Below, piece after piece: positions 27,517 through 35,856 of a stretch of 54,464 nt of DNA. A program made the position numbers and the translations under genes. The notes below the pieces were generated by a model. It was given only the letters and a program-made list of their open reading frames with translations. It was not told the origin of the DNA and ran no database searches. The DNA is from Phycisphaerales bacterium UBA2421 (GTDB lineage Bacteria; Planctomycetota; Phycisphaerae; Tepidisphaerales; Tepidisphaeraceae). Positions within the stretch are counted from its first letter, which is position 1. Each line of letters starts with the position of its first letter. The stretch is from positions 107,654-162,117 of the forward strand of contig DDRH01000007.1 of assembly GCA_002343075.1 (NCBI GenBank), given 5' to 3'.

Positions 27517-27804
27517 TTAAGCCGGCTTTTCTTCCTGCGGGGGCTGGTTCTTGAGGTGCGTTTCCAGCGCCTGCTCCACCATCGTGGAAAGCGACTTCAG
27601 TTCGCGAATGCCATCCATGTTACCCCACATCAGCACGCGATCGATGTGCCAGTTGCATCGCTCGAAGGTACAGCCTTCCATATGATAGAGCGCTTCGCGG
27701 AGCACGAGGGTGCAGCCGGAGAATGTGCAGTTGATAAATGCCTGGCCAGAAATGTAGATGGTCTGGTTAGTAAAAGTCTGGCCGTCGTGCTTGGTCATGA
27801 ACAT
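27517..27804 (-). CDS. Small pentapeptide-like repeat protein
   Basis: 95 residues. The N-terminal half shows short beta-turn units: GQTFTNQTIYISGQAFINCTFSGCTLVLREALYHMEGCTFERCNWHID, resembling pentapeptide-like right-handed helices. The C-terminal tail is helical and ends in PPQEEKPA. No function can be assigned. It lies just upstream of the TIGR03790 gene in the same direction and divergent from the gene at 27967. Confidence 0.65.
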   Translation of the reverse strand: MFMTKHDGQTFTNQTIYISGQAFINCTFSGCTLVLREALYHMEGCTFERCNWHIDRVLMWGNMDGIRELKSLSTMVEQALETHLKNQPPQEEKPA

Positions 27805-27966
27805 GAAAAATTCTCCTTCGCAAATGCGCGAAGCCCGATCCTGTCATGCTTCCGTCAGGTTGTCAAACCATCGGCAAGCCGGCTTTCGGGTCAAACCAAC
27901 TGCGTTCCACGAAATTCGCGACCGATCCGGCTTTCATCGTGCGCCCGATTGGCTACAGTGACCCGC

Positions 27967-28803
27967 ATGAAGTGGCTGAAAATCGCCTTCATCGCCATCC
28001 CCGTCATCATCATCACGGCGGTGATGATTCTGTTCCTGCGGATCGATTCGATCGTGCGATCCACAGTCGAATCGCAGGCCGCCAAGCAGCTTTCTGTCCC
28101 GGCGAAGCTCGGTGCGGCGCGGGTCGGCATACTCAGCGGATATGTCAGCCTCTCCAATTTTGACCTCGGCTCTCCCACAGGTTTTGCCAGCCAGCAGATG
28201 TTTCAACTCGGTTCGGTCGATGCCAAGGTATCGTATTCCGAGCTTCGCCAAACCCCGATGCGCATCACGTCGATTGACATCAATAAGCCGACCCTGGTGC
28301 TCGAACAGCAGGCGATGCGATTCAATGTCAAGGCCTTCATCGACCAACTGCCGCCATTCAGCGACGACTCGGAAACCGTGCGGATGATTATCGACGAGCT
28401 GCGCATCAGCGGAGCGAAGGTGCTTGTCCGGCCTGGCATTCCGGGGCTGGCGGAGGAGATTCAGGTAAACGTGCCTTCGATTGACGTAAAAAACATCGGC
28501 ACCGCCGACGGCGCAACCAACGGCGCGGCGATTAAGGATGTGGTTATCACTGTCATCACCCAACTGGCCCGGTCGGCAGCCGAGTCGGACCAGATTCCAC
28601 CGGAACTGCGCGACATTCTTAGGGGTGATGTGCAAGCCATGATCGATGACAAACTAAAAGCCATCGGCGGGCAGTTGCATCAGGCGGCCGAGGACCTGCT
28701 GAAAGATCCCAGCCGAATCGAAGATGTCGGCAAAGATTTGGAGAAGGGGCTGAAAGACCTGGTTCCCAGGAAGCCAGCAAAAAATCCCGAGAAGGACAAT
28801 TAA
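27967..28803 (+). CDS. AsmA-like membrane-anchored protein
   Basis: 278 residues from ATG 27967; the longer frame crosses the upstream minus-strand gene and is rejected. One N-terminal transmembrane helix (IAFIAIPVIIITAVMILFL) is followed by beta-rich sequence: KLGAARVGILSGYVSLSNFDLGSPTGF, RITSIDINKPTLVLEQ. This is the pattern of AsmA/DUF748-type proteins in the cell envelope. The C-terminus is helical and charged. Its function is unknown. Confidence 0.7.
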   Translation: MKWLKIAFIAIPVIIITAVMILFLRIDSIVRSTVESQAAKQLSVPAKLGAARVGILSGYVSLSNFDLGSPTGFASQQMFQLGSVDAKVSYSELRQTPMRITSIDINKPTLVLEQQAMRFNVKAFIDQLPPFSDDSETVRMIIDELRISGAKVLVRPGIPGLAEEIQVNVPSIDVKNIGTADGATNGAAIKDVVITVITQLARSAAESDQIPPELRDILRGDVQAMIDDKLKAIGGQLHQAAEDLLKDPSRIEDVGKDLEKGLKDLVPRKPAKNPEKDN

Positions 28804-28827
28804 CCGGCGCATCTTTTTCTTTGAGTC

Positions 28828-30327
28828 ATGACGCCCGTGCCATACAATCGATCGCTAGCGGAAGAGGAATCGAGCATCGCTGCGCAAAAAACGATGTTCG
28901 AGGCATATCAGATTGACGGGCTTTTTGATGAAATGTTTGCTTCGGCAAACGTGACGCGCCCCCACTACGAATCAGCCTTTCGCGGGCTCTGCGAGTTTCA
29001 ACCCACCGATTTCGACCGCCGTCGGCGCATGGCCGACGTGGCGTTTCGTAATCAGGGCATCACCTTCACAGTTTACGGCGACAAACGCGGTGTAGAGAAG
29101 ATTTTCCCATTCGACCTGGTGCCACGCATCATTCCCGCACACGAGTGGGATGTGATCGAAGCGGGACTCTCACAGCGCATCACCGCGCTCAATCTCTTCT
29201 GTAAGGATATCTACCACGACCAGAGAATTTTATCCGAGAACATCATCCCCCCGGAGATGATCTACGGCGCGAAGTTTTTCCGGCGCGAAATGATGCATGT
29301 GCATGTGCCGCGCGACATCTACATCCACATCTGCGGCACCGATCTGGTCCGGGGAAAAGACGGGGCATACTATGTCTTGGAAGACAACGCCCGAACACCC
29401 AGCGGTGTTAGCTATGTGCTGGAGAGCCGGGCGGTGATGAAGCGGGTGTTTCCGACGCTTTTTGCCGAGTATCGCGTGCGAAGCGTTGAAGATTACCCGC
29501 ATAACCTCCTGAACACGCTCAAGCACGTTGCCCCGCCGCATGCCGGCAGCGATCCGGTTGTGGCAATTCTCACACCCGGGGTGTTTAACAGCGCATTCTT
29601 CGAGCACAGTTTTCTTGCACGACAGATGGGGGTCGACTTAGTCGAAGGGCAAGATCTGGTGGTCGAAAACAACTTCGTCTACATGCGCACGATCGCCGGC
29701 TTGCGGCGGGTCGATGTGCTCTACCGACGTGTCGATGACGATTTTATTGATCCCCTGACGTTTCACCCCGAGAGCATGCTGGGCGTGGCCGGACTGATGA
29801 ATGCGTTCCGCTGCGGCAACGTGGCGATGGCCAACGCTGTGGGGACGGGCATTTGCGATGACAAGGCTATTTATGCCTATGTGCCAGAGATGATTCGGTT
29901 TTATCTGAAGCAGGAACCGATTCTTCCGAATGTTCCCACGCACATCTGTGCCCGCCCGGACGATTGCCGATACACCCTCGAGAACCTCGATAAGCTGGTT
30001 GTCAAAGCGACCAACGAATCGGGTGGATACGGCATGCTCATGGGCCACCAGGCCACGCGCGAGCAACGTGAGGCGTTCGCGGAGCAGATTCGGAAAGATC
30101 CGCGGAATTTCATCGCGCAGCCGGTGGTAGAACTGAGCCAGCACCCGAGCCTCGTCGGCGATCACTTCGAGGGCCGCCGCGTCGACCTCAGGCCATACAT
30201 TCTCTACGGCGATAAGCCTCTGGTCATGCCCGGCGGACTTACCCGTGTTGCACTCACGAAAGGCTCGCTCGTCGTCAACAGTTCCCAAGGCGGCGGGAGC
30301 AAGGACACATGGGTGTTGGAGGAGTGA
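28828..30327 (+). CDS. Circularly permuted ATP-grasp protein
   Basis: 499 residues. [22 protein letters not shown] at the N-terminus, [61 protein letters not shown], and the C-terminal [17 protein letters not shown] with DLRPYILYG are the hallmarks of the circularly permuted ATP-grasp ligases (formerly DUF404/DUF407). They are predicted to form peptide bonds using ATP. It starts a three-gene operon with an alpha-E protein and a transglutaminase, a set long noted as a predicted peptide-making or modifying system. Confidence 0.92.
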   Translation: MTPVPYNRSLAEEESSIAAQKTMFEAYQIDGLFDEMFASANVTRPHYESAFRGLCEFQPTDFDRRRRMADVAFRNQGITFTVYGDKRGVEKIFPFDLVPRIIPAHEWDVIEAGLSQRITALNLFCKDIYHDQRILSENIIPPEMIYGAKFFRREMMHVHVPRDIYIHICGTDLVRGKDGAYYVLEDNARTPSGVSYVLESRAVMKRVFPTLFAEYRVRSVEDYPHNLLNTLKHVAPPHAGSDPVVAILTPGVFNSAFFEHSFLARQMGVDLVEGQDLVVENNFVYMRTIAGLRRVDVLYRRVDDDFIDPLTFHPESMLGVAGLMNAFRCGNVAMANAVGTGICDDKAIYAYVPEMIRFYLKQEPILPNVPTHICARPDDCRYTLENLDKLVVKATNESGGYGMLMGHQATREQREAFAEQIRKDPRNFIAQPVVELSQHPSLVGDHFEGRRVDLRPYILYGDKPLVMPGGLTRVALTKGSLVVNSSQGGGSKDTWVLEE

Positions 30328-30415
30328 GCGATTGTCGCGTTTCCCGAGCTAGTTTTCGTTCATTGTCATTTGATTCTTGATCATTGGTGCATTCCATATC
30401 CGCGTGTAACACAGA

Positions 30416-31444
30416 ATGGCTGAACCCCGCGAAAACATCACCACGCTTCCCGTAGAATCGCGCAGCAAGTTCGATCAGCGGGGGCGCGCGCGGCCCATGC
30501 TCTCGCGTGACGCTGATGCCATGTATTGGATGTGCCGCTATGTCGAGCGCGCCGAGCATGTGGCGCGACTCTTGATGATCAATGCCAGCACCTTGATCGA
30601 CGTCGGCGACCTTGAAACCGATGCGCTCAACAAGCTTTGGCTATCGATCCTGCGCGTCTTTCGCATCGAGCACCCCCCGCCGAGCGATCTGCCGCTGGCC
30701 GAGGCGATCAGCAGGTATATGACCTTTGAAATCGCCAATCCCAATTCAATCGTCTCATGCCTCACCCGCGCGCGGGAGAACGCGCGATCCATCCGCGAAA
30801 ATATCTCCGCGGAGATGTGGGAGGCGCTCAACAGCTCCTATCTATCCGTTCGCGCCGATGATGCCGTCGCCCGGTTCGATGAGAGCCGGGAGGACTTCTA
30901 TCGCTCGGTGCTGGCGAGTTCGATGCTTTTTCAAGGCCTCACCAATCAAACCCTGCCGCACACCCAGCGGTGGCAGTTTGCACAGGTTGCGAAGTATTTT
31001 GAGCGCATCGATGTTACATCGCGCATTCTCGACACCCGATGGAGCCTGCTGGCCAGCGGTGAACTGACGATCGAGCCGCAACTTCGAAACATCCACTGGA
31101 TGGGTGTGCTGCGAAGCTGCTGCTCGATCGAGACCTTTCGCAGGGAATACCCCGGCGAGATGGACCCGCTGCGCATCGCGCAGTTTCTGATTCTGCGGAA
31201 CGATTTTCCGCGCAGCATTCGATTCTGCGTGGAGCAAGCCAGCGAATCACTGACAAGCCTGCGCACCATGACATCCCGGGCAATCGACCCCGCCGAGCGC
31301 ATCGTCGGCCGGCTCCTTGCGCAGCTCGATTACGCCGAGCTAGCCGAGGTGCTCAATGTGGGCATCAGCCGTTACCTGCAGAACATCCAGCACCAGATCA
31401 GCGAAGCAGCGACCGCGGTGCAGAAGGCGTATTTCCTTTATTGA
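30416..31444 (+). CDS. Alpha-E domain protein
   Basis: 342 residues, almost all helical. MLSRDADAMYWMCRYVERAEHVARLLMINASTLIDV is the typical opening of the alpha-E family, and AFQNARSIRE-like (ARENARSIRENISAEMWEALN) is its central block. Function unknown, but it nearly always sits between an ATP-grasp and a transglutaminase gene, as here (88 nt after one, 1 nt before the other). Confidence 0.9.
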   Translation: MAEPRENITTLPVESRSKFDQRGRARPMLSRDADAMYWMCRYVERAEHVARLLMINASTLIDVGDLETDALNKLWLSILRVFRIEHPPPSDLPLAEAISRYMTFEIANPNSIVSCLTRARENARSIRENISAEMWEALNSSYLSVRADDAVARFDESREDFYRSVLASSMLFQGLTNQTLPHTQRWQFAQVAKYFERIDVTSRILDTRWSLLASGELTIEPQLRNIHWMGVLRSCCSIETFRREYPGEMDPLRIAQFLILRNDFPRSIRFCVEQASESLTSLRTMTSRAIDPAERIVGRLLAQLDYAELAEVLNVGISRYLQNIQHQISEAATAVQKAYFLY

Positions 31445-31445
31445 C

Positions 31446-32411
31446 ATGCTCTTACAGCTAACCCACACCACCGAATTGACCTACACCGACCTCATCAGCG
31501 AGTCGGTTGTCGAACTGCGTATGGCCCCCCGGCAGGAGAGCGATCAGCATCGGCTTTCGTTCAGCCTGGCCATCGGCCCGGCGACGGCGGTCAACAGCTA
31601 CTTTGACTGGCTGGGCAATACCGTTCACGCGCTTTCAATCAGTGCATTTCATAAGCAGATTCGCATCGTTGCCAGCAGCGTCGTTGAGACTGATCGCCTC
31701 AAGGTGGAAGTCGAGCGGTTTAAGGACCAATGGCCGGGCAACTTTGTCGCTAATCAACAGCTATATGACTTCCTGCAGTTCGCCGGCCCCATCGTCAAGT
31801 CGCAGGCGTTGACGGATGTGGTGAAAGAACTCGGTGCCGAGCCGGGCATGAGCCAGGGAGAGCTGGCACTTCGGATGCTCCATTCGATTGCCGAGAAGTT
31901 TGCGTATGTGAAGGGAGTGACGACGTCGGCAAGCTCGATCAACGAGATTCTTCGCCACGGGAGCGGAGTATGTCAGGATTTTGCTCACCTGATGATTGGC
32001 ATGGCGCGCTCAGTCGGCATTCCGGCGCGATATGTCAGCGGGCTCGTGCACCCCGACGCCGACCGATTCCGGGGATATACGCAAACTCATGCGTGGGTCG
32101 AGTTGCTCTTTCCGTCGGCAGGATGGGTGGGGTTTGATCCGACGAATAACTGCATCGTCGGGCCGAACTTTGTGAAAGTCGCCATCGGCAGGGACTATCG
32201 CGACGTGCCGCCGAACAAAGGCGTGTATCGAGGCAACGCGCAGGAAGACATCGATGTGAAGGTGCTGAGCAAAGAATTGAAACAAATGCCCGGCGGGCTG
32301 GCCGGCGAGCGGTATCAGACCCTGTCCGTCGCCACCTTCAGCGACGCCGGCGGTCGAACCCCCTGGGACAGCGACGGCGGGCTGCAGCAACAGCAACAAC
32401 AGCAGCAATAA
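31446..32411 (+). CDS. Transglutaminase-like cysteine protease with poly-Gln tail
   Basis: 321 residues from ATG 31446, 1 nt after the alpha-E stop. An N-terminal beta domain (LTHTTELTYTDLISESVVELRMAPRQE) precedes the catalytic core: Cys in GSGVCQDFAHLMIG (about 175), His in QTHAWVE (about 214) and Asp in GFDPTNN (about 231). It may cleave or cross-link the peptide made by the ATP-grasp partner. The last eight residues are all Gln, encoded by mixed CAA/CAG codons; this tail is unusual and probably dispensable. Confidence 0.9.
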   Translation: MLLQLTHTTELTYTDLISESVVELRMAPRQESDQHRLSFSLAIGPATAVNSYFDWLGNTVHALSISAFHKQIRIVASSVVETDRLKVEVERFKDQWPGNFVANQQLYDFLQFAGPIVKSQALTDVVKELGAEPGMSQGELALRMLHSIAEKFAYVKGVTTSASSINEILRHGSGVCQDFAHLMIGMARSVGIPARYVSGLVHPDADRFRGYTQTHAWVELLFPSAGWVGFDPTNNCIVGPNFVKVAIGRDYRDVPPNKGVYRGNAQEDIDVKVLSKELKQMPGGLAGERYQTLSVATFSDAGGRTPWDSDGGLQQQQQQQQ

Positions 32412-32509
32412 CCCGATTGCCAAGCCCGCGCAAAACTCTTGCCACCGGCGATACTCACTCGCTAAGCACCTTATTTACACATACTTACGGATTCTAGAAA
32501 TATTTCATA

Positions 32510-32543
32510 TTGACATCCGTAATCAAAATGATATCACTTTGAT
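32510..32543 (+). promoter_or_regulatory. Promoter with dyad operator for the SPFH/Arc pair
   Basis: TTGACA at 32510-32515 is a perfect -35 box; TATCAC at 32532-32537 (16-nt spacing) could be the -10. From 32522 the DNA is ATCA, three bases, the palindrome TGATATCA (32529-32536), three bases, TGAT (ends 32543). The whole 22 bp is a near-perfect dyad made of four TGAT half-sites, overlapping the -10. This spacing suits a tetramer of ribbon-helix-helix dimers, and an Arc-like protein is encoded 1 kb downstream. Binding by that protein is an inference. Confidence 0.6.
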
Positions 32544-32568
32544 AACTCTTGAAGGCAAAGGAGCCACC

Positions 32569-33438
32569 ATGATTCGGGAAAGTGAGCGGAAAACAGTTCA
32601 GGGCATTGCTGCACTCTTGCTGTTTGTGCTGGTGATCGGGTTGATTGTCTGGTTGTTTTACATCGGCGCGCGGACCAACAACCCGTGGGTCATCGGGACG
32701 GCGGTTGTGCTGGCGGTGCTCGACTTTGTTGCGTTTGGCGGATTGTTCATCGTTAACCCCAATGAAGCAAAGGTGTTACAGCTTTTCGGGAAGTATGCCG
32801 GCACCGCCAAGCAGCCGGGCCTGCGCTGGGCCAACCCGTTTCTGACCAAGCAGAAGATCAGCCAGCGCATTCGCAATTTCGAAAGCAGCAAGCTCAAGGT
32901 GAACGACAGCCACGGCAGCCCGATCGAGATAGCCTCGGTCGTCGTCTGGCGCGTCGTCGATACCGCCGAAGCCGCTTTTGAAGTGGACGACTATCAGAAT
33001 TATGTCACAGTGCAGTCTGAGTCGGCGTTGCGCAACCTCGCGACGCAATACCCCTATGACGACCACGACTCCGGCGAACGAAGCCTGCGCGGCAACACGC
33101 TCGAGATCGCCGAGCAGCTCAAGCGCGAGATCCAGGATCGATTGAGCAAGGCCGGCGTGGAAGTTCTGGAGGCGCGCATCAGCCACCTCGCCTACGCCCA
33201 GGAAATCGCGGCGGCCATGCTCCGGCGGCAACAGGCCAGTGCCATCGTTGCGGCGCGCCAGCAGATCGTTGAAGGCGCGGTCGGCATGGTGGAAATGGCG
33301 CTGGAACAGCTCGCGCAGAAGAAAGTCGTGGAGTTCGACGGCGATCGCAAGGCCGCGATGGTCAGCAACTTACTCGTCGTCCTTTGCGGCGAACATGATG
33401 TGCAGCCCGTGGTGAACACAGGCACGATTTATCAATAG
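32569..33438 (+). CDS. SPFH (band 7) domain membrane protein
   Basis: 289 residues from ATG 32569, with AAAGGAG upstream. Two N-terminal transmembrane segments ([18 protein letters not shown] and [22 protein letters not shown]) precede the SPFH fold: [58 protein letters not shown], then a helical coil with [24 protein letters not shown]. Such proteins assemble into membrane microdomains and often bind proteases. The next gene is an Arc-like repressor; this pairing recurs in many bacteria, so the two are probably one regulated unit. Confidence 0.9.
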   Translation: MIRESERKTVQGIAALLLFVLVIGLIVWLFYIGARTNNPWVIGTAVVLAVLDFVAFGGLFIVNPNEAKVLQLFGKYAGTAKQPGLRWANPFLTKQKISQRIRNFESSKLKVNDSHGSPIEIASVVVWRVVDTAEAAFEVDDYQNYVTVQSESALRNLATQYPYDDHDSGERSLRGNTLEIAEQLKREIQDRLSKAGVEVLEARISHLAYAQEIAAAMLRRQQASAIVAARQQIVEGAVGMVEMALEQLAQKKVVEFDGDRKAAMVSNLLVVLCGEHDVQPVVNTGTIYQ

Positions 33439-33440
33439 GA

Positions 33441-33552
33441 GGCAGGGGGCAGTGCGCAGCAGGCAGAGGGCAGAAGGCAGTGATGTAGTCTCCGCCCCCT
33501 GCCGACCGCCGACTGCCCCCTGCCGACTGCCCACTGCCCACTGCCCACTTAG
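33441..33552. repeat. Iterated CTGCC/GGCAG repeat with 13-bp inverted arms
   Basis: GGCAGGGGGCAGT at 33441-33453 has its exact complement at 33512-33524. Between and after them are reiterated units such as CTGCCCACTGCCCACTGCC. The block lies between the SPFH and Arc-like genes and can fold into a long GC-rich hairpin, which could lower expression of the second gene. Related repeats are scattered in some cyanobacterial and planctomycete genomes. Confidence 0.75.
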
Positions 33553-33555
33553 AAG

Positions 33556-33759
33556 ATGCCTGAGCGCAAAGCATTTCTTCTTCGCATCGACCCGGCCATT
33601 CTGGACGCGATCCAGAAGTGGGCCGATGACGATCTGCGCAGCATGAATGGGCAGATCGAGTTTCTTCTGCGCCAGGCATTGATCGACCGCAGGCGCATCA
33701 AAACAGCCGCGCCGACGAATGAACCGCTCGCGTCTGAGCCTCCGCCGACGATAGACTAA
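33556..33759 (+). CDS. Arc-like ribbon-helix-helix DNA-binding protein
   Basis: 67 residues. RKAFLLRIDPAILDAIQKWADDDLRSMNGQIEFLLRQALIDRR is a complete Arc/MetJ-type ribbon-helix-helix: a short strand, then two helices with the conserved NGQIEFLLRQAL. The tail is Pro/Ala-rich. It follows the SPFH gene and is the obvious candidate to bind the dyad operator in front of that gene, giving autoregulation. Confidence 0.85.
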   Translation: MPERKAFLLRIDPAILDAIQKWADDDLRSMNGQIEFLLRQALIDRRRIKTAAPTNEPLASEPPPTID

Positions 33760-33768
33760 CCCGCCGAA

Positions 33769-34761
33769 GTGATTCTCCGCCGACTGATCATCCTCGTCTT
33801 GCCCGTACTTCTAGTCGTTCAGTTCACCGGGGGCTGTACGAAGACGACCGCCGGGCCGGGTAGTCTCGCGATTCGCCCGGCTGCGATGACTGTGGCGGTG
33901 GAGTGGCGCTTTGAAATCGAATCGTCGCCTGGCACCGAACGAGTTACATTCATCTGCACCCTCCCGCAAACCATCACCAATCGACAGCGTGTGCGGCGAC
34001 TCACATTCAACCCCCAGCCGACGATGCGATTCAGCGAAGGTGGCAACGAATACGCCCGCTACGACCTGTCATGTCCACCGCGGCGATCGAAAATCAACAT
34101 CGCTGCCGAGCTTGAGCTTGCTCGTTGCGACATGGAAACCCTTTCCGCCCGCCCCGCCGAGACGGATTGGGGCGATAGCGGCGCGCTCAGCGATTACCTC
34201 TCAGCCGAGCGGATGATCGAATCGGATGCGCCGGCAGTCCGGCAGATCGCAGCGGCCGTGCCTGAAGGCCCGGCGATCGCGACGGTAAAGGCCATTTTTG
34301 AGACCACGCTCGCGCACCTGCAAAAATCAGAATACATGACAGACGACCGCGGTGCCGCGGGCGCGCTGGCGGCGGGTCGGGGCGATTGTTCTGAGTTCAG
34401 CGATCTTTTTGTGGCACTCTGCCGGGCTCGCGGCATTCCGGCGTTTGTGAATGAAGGGTTTATCATCACGCCCGTGAAGCCCGGCGACACGCCGAAGCAC
34501 GCATGGGCAGAGGCCTATCTGGCTGGCCTCGGCTGGGTGCCGTTCGACCCATTCCACGCCGCATGGCAGTCGGCCCGATTTGAAGCGATGTCGCCCACGC
34601 GCATCATCCTCAGCAGACGCCGCAATGATCCGGTTTTGCAGAACTATCACCACTGGTTTTATCAATACTGGGGTGATCCGATCAGGGTGCACGACGCATT
34701 CATTGTAAGAAGCGCGCGGCCGACCGCCGCATCCGTCAGCCGACCTGCCGTCGCTCGGTGA
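33769..34761 (+). CDS. Secreted transglutaminase-like lipoprotein
   Basis: 330 residues from a GTG. The N-terminus MILRRLIILVLPVLLVVQFTGGC is a lipoprotein signal with the lipobox-like FTGGC. The catalytic core has Cys in GRGDCSEFSDLFVALCRARGIPA (about 206), His in KHAWAEAYL (about 244) and Asp in GWVPFDPF (about 260). It differs from the transglutaminase at 31446 by being exported. It overlaps the convergent VOC gene by 26 bp. Confidence 0.87.
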   Translation: MILRRLIILVLPVLLVVQFTGGCTKTTAGPGSLAIRPAAMTVAVEWRFEIESSPGTERVTFICTLPQTITNRQRVRRLTFNPQPTMRFSEGGNEYARYDLSCPPRRSKINIAAELELARCDMETLSARPAETDWGDSGALSDYLSAERMIESDAPAVRQIAAAVPEGPAIATVKAIFETTLAHLQKSEYMTDDRGAAGALAAGRGDCSEFSDLFVALCRARGIPAFVNEGFIITPVKPGDTPKHAWAEAYLAGLGWVPFDPFHAAWQSARFEAMSPTRIILSRRRNDPVLQNYHHWFYQYWGDPIRVHDAFIVRSARPTAASVSRPAVAR

Positions 34762-35188
34762 TTTCCACCCAGTTCCCGCTAGGGTCTTGCAATACAAGGC
34801 TCTCCTGCCCCGGCGCAAGCCCCCGCTGGCGGGTATACGGCATCTCGCGATCGATCATCGCCTGTTCTGTAACCCGCAGCGATTGCACCTCGATCTGCAC
34901 CGGCCGCAGATCATCGCGATGAAAAATCGGCTCGCGAATCGTAAAACTCAGGTCGACATTCTCTGCGTGGTAGATCAACACGGAGAAATTCGTCTCCACC
35001 GAAACATCGTTAGCGCGAGCGAAACCCAACACCGTGACGTAAAACTCATCCATCTCCTTCTCGCGCCCGGCCACCGCATGCGACACCGAATCGTTGATGG
35101 CGATTACCCGCACGGGCAAAGGCTCAGGCATCTTGGGCCGACGATCGGGCTTGGGATCAAAATCGGGGTTGGAGGGTTCAAGTTCCAT
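34736..35188 (-). CDS. VOC-superfamily (glyoxalase-like) protein
   Basis: 150 residues from ATG 35188 (a GTG at 35194 is the alternative). EMDEFYVTVLGFARANDVSVETNFSVLIYHAENVDLSFTIRE and QESLVLQDPSGNWVEITERR give the beta-alpha-beta-beta-beta layout of VOC proteins, with a C-terminal DPSGNWVEI that usually carries a metal Glu. A single VOC module means it would act as a dimer. The substrate is unknown. Confidence 0.8.
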   Translation of the reverse strand: MELEPSNPDFDPKPDRRPKMPEPLPVRVIAINDSVSHAVAGREKEMDEFYVTVLGFARANDVSVETNFSVLIYHAENVDLSFTIREPIFHRDDLRPVQIEVQSLRVTEQAMIDREMPYTRQRGLAPGQESLVLQDPSGNWVEITERRQVG

Positions 35189-35195
35189 GTTCACA

Positions 35196-35210
35196 ACAGT
35201 ATATTACTGT
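35196..35210. promoter_or_regulatory. Short dyad in a divergent promoter
   Basis: ACAGTA, three bases, TACTGT: a perfect inverted repeat in the 46-bp gap between the divergent VOC gene (ends 35188) and the protease gene (starts 35235). It may be an operator shared by both; no regulator is identified. Confidence 0.35.
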
Positions 35211-35234
35211 CAACTTGAACCTTGGTGAAAAAAC

Positions 35235-35603
35235 ATGGGAACTTTCAGAGTAGGCTGTCGAATCGAGAATGTTGGTGATCGCACACGCGGCGCAAGAATC
35301 GCAGGCGTTCTGGTCGACACCGGTAGCGAGCGCACATGGATTGCTGAAGAGACGCTGCAGCGCATCGGCGTTGCAGAAGAGAAGAAGGATGTTCCGTTTA
35401 TCATGGCAAACGGCCAACAAGTTACCCGGTCAATGGGATTTGCGGTGATTCGCGTCGATCAGTTTTTCACGGTCGACGAGGTGGTGTTTGCGCGCAAAGG
35501 CGACCTCGCCCTGCTCGGGGCCAGAACTCTGGAAGGACTGAACTTGCTAGTTGATTCGACACGAAAAAAACTCGTCGGCGCCGGGCCCCAACCGGCGGCT
35601 TAA
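35235..35603 (+). CDS. Retropepsin-like aspartic protease
   Basis: 122 residues. The motif GVLVDTGSERTWIAEETLQRIGV is the catalytic DTGS of clan AA aspartic proteases, with the hydrophobic strand VDEVVFARKGDLALLGARTLEGLNLLVD near the C-terminus giving the flap and second part of the site. As a single-domain protein it would act as a dimer, like retroviral proteases. No target is known. It overlaps the convergent ribbon-helix-helix gene by 4 bp. Confidence 0.83.
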   Translation: MGTFRVGCRIENVGDRTRGARIAGVLVDTGSERTWIAEETLQRIGVAEEKKDVPFIMANGQQVTRSMGFAVIRVDQFFTVDEVVFARKGDLALLGARTLEGLNLLVDSTRKKLVGAGPQPAA

Positions 35604-35818
35604 GCTGGCCGCCGGGGCGCCGGCGTCGCGGCGGATTCCCATTCTTCCAATGCTTGCAAGTCCCGTGAATGATCGCTTGCTGCGCCATCGGTTACGCTTC
35701 TAAGTGCTTCTTGACGTAACTTGGCGCGAATGGCTTCGATCACCCACTCGGTTCGATTCCTCTTTGGAATCGCTTCGTCGAGGTCCTTCGATAGTCGAAC
35801 GCTTATCAATTCGCTCAT
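35600..35818 (-). CDS. Ribbon-helix-helix protein (CopG-like)
   Basis: 72 residues from ATG 35818, with GAGGAT just upstream; the longer frame to 35857 lacks a ribosome site. SELISVRLSKDLDEAIPKRNRTEWVIEAIRAKL is a ribbon-helix-helix with the short strand SVRLS. It starts 39 nt after the polA stop, in the same direction. No toxin gene sits beside it, so it may be a solitary repressor. Confidence 0.8.
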   Translation of the reverse strand: MSELISVRLSKDLDEAIPKRNRTEWVIEAIRAKLRQEALRSVTDGAASDHSRDLQALEEWESAATPAPRRPA

Positions 35819-35856
35819 ACAAGATCCTCTTTCATGCAAACTGAATGACGTAACCA

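Noticed and set aside
32395..32411. CAA/CAG repeat as an expanding microsatellite
   Set aside because: Only eight codons of mixed CAA and CAG, so slippage is limited; noted only as an odd protein tail.
33441..33552. CRISPR array
   Set aside because: The repeats are short, irregular and contiguous, with no unique spacers and no cas genes.
35600..35818. Toxin-antitoxin pair of the RHH gene with the retropepsin-like gene
   Set aside because: The genes are convergent and overlap only at their ends, unlike an operonic TA pair; the protease is not a known toxin type.
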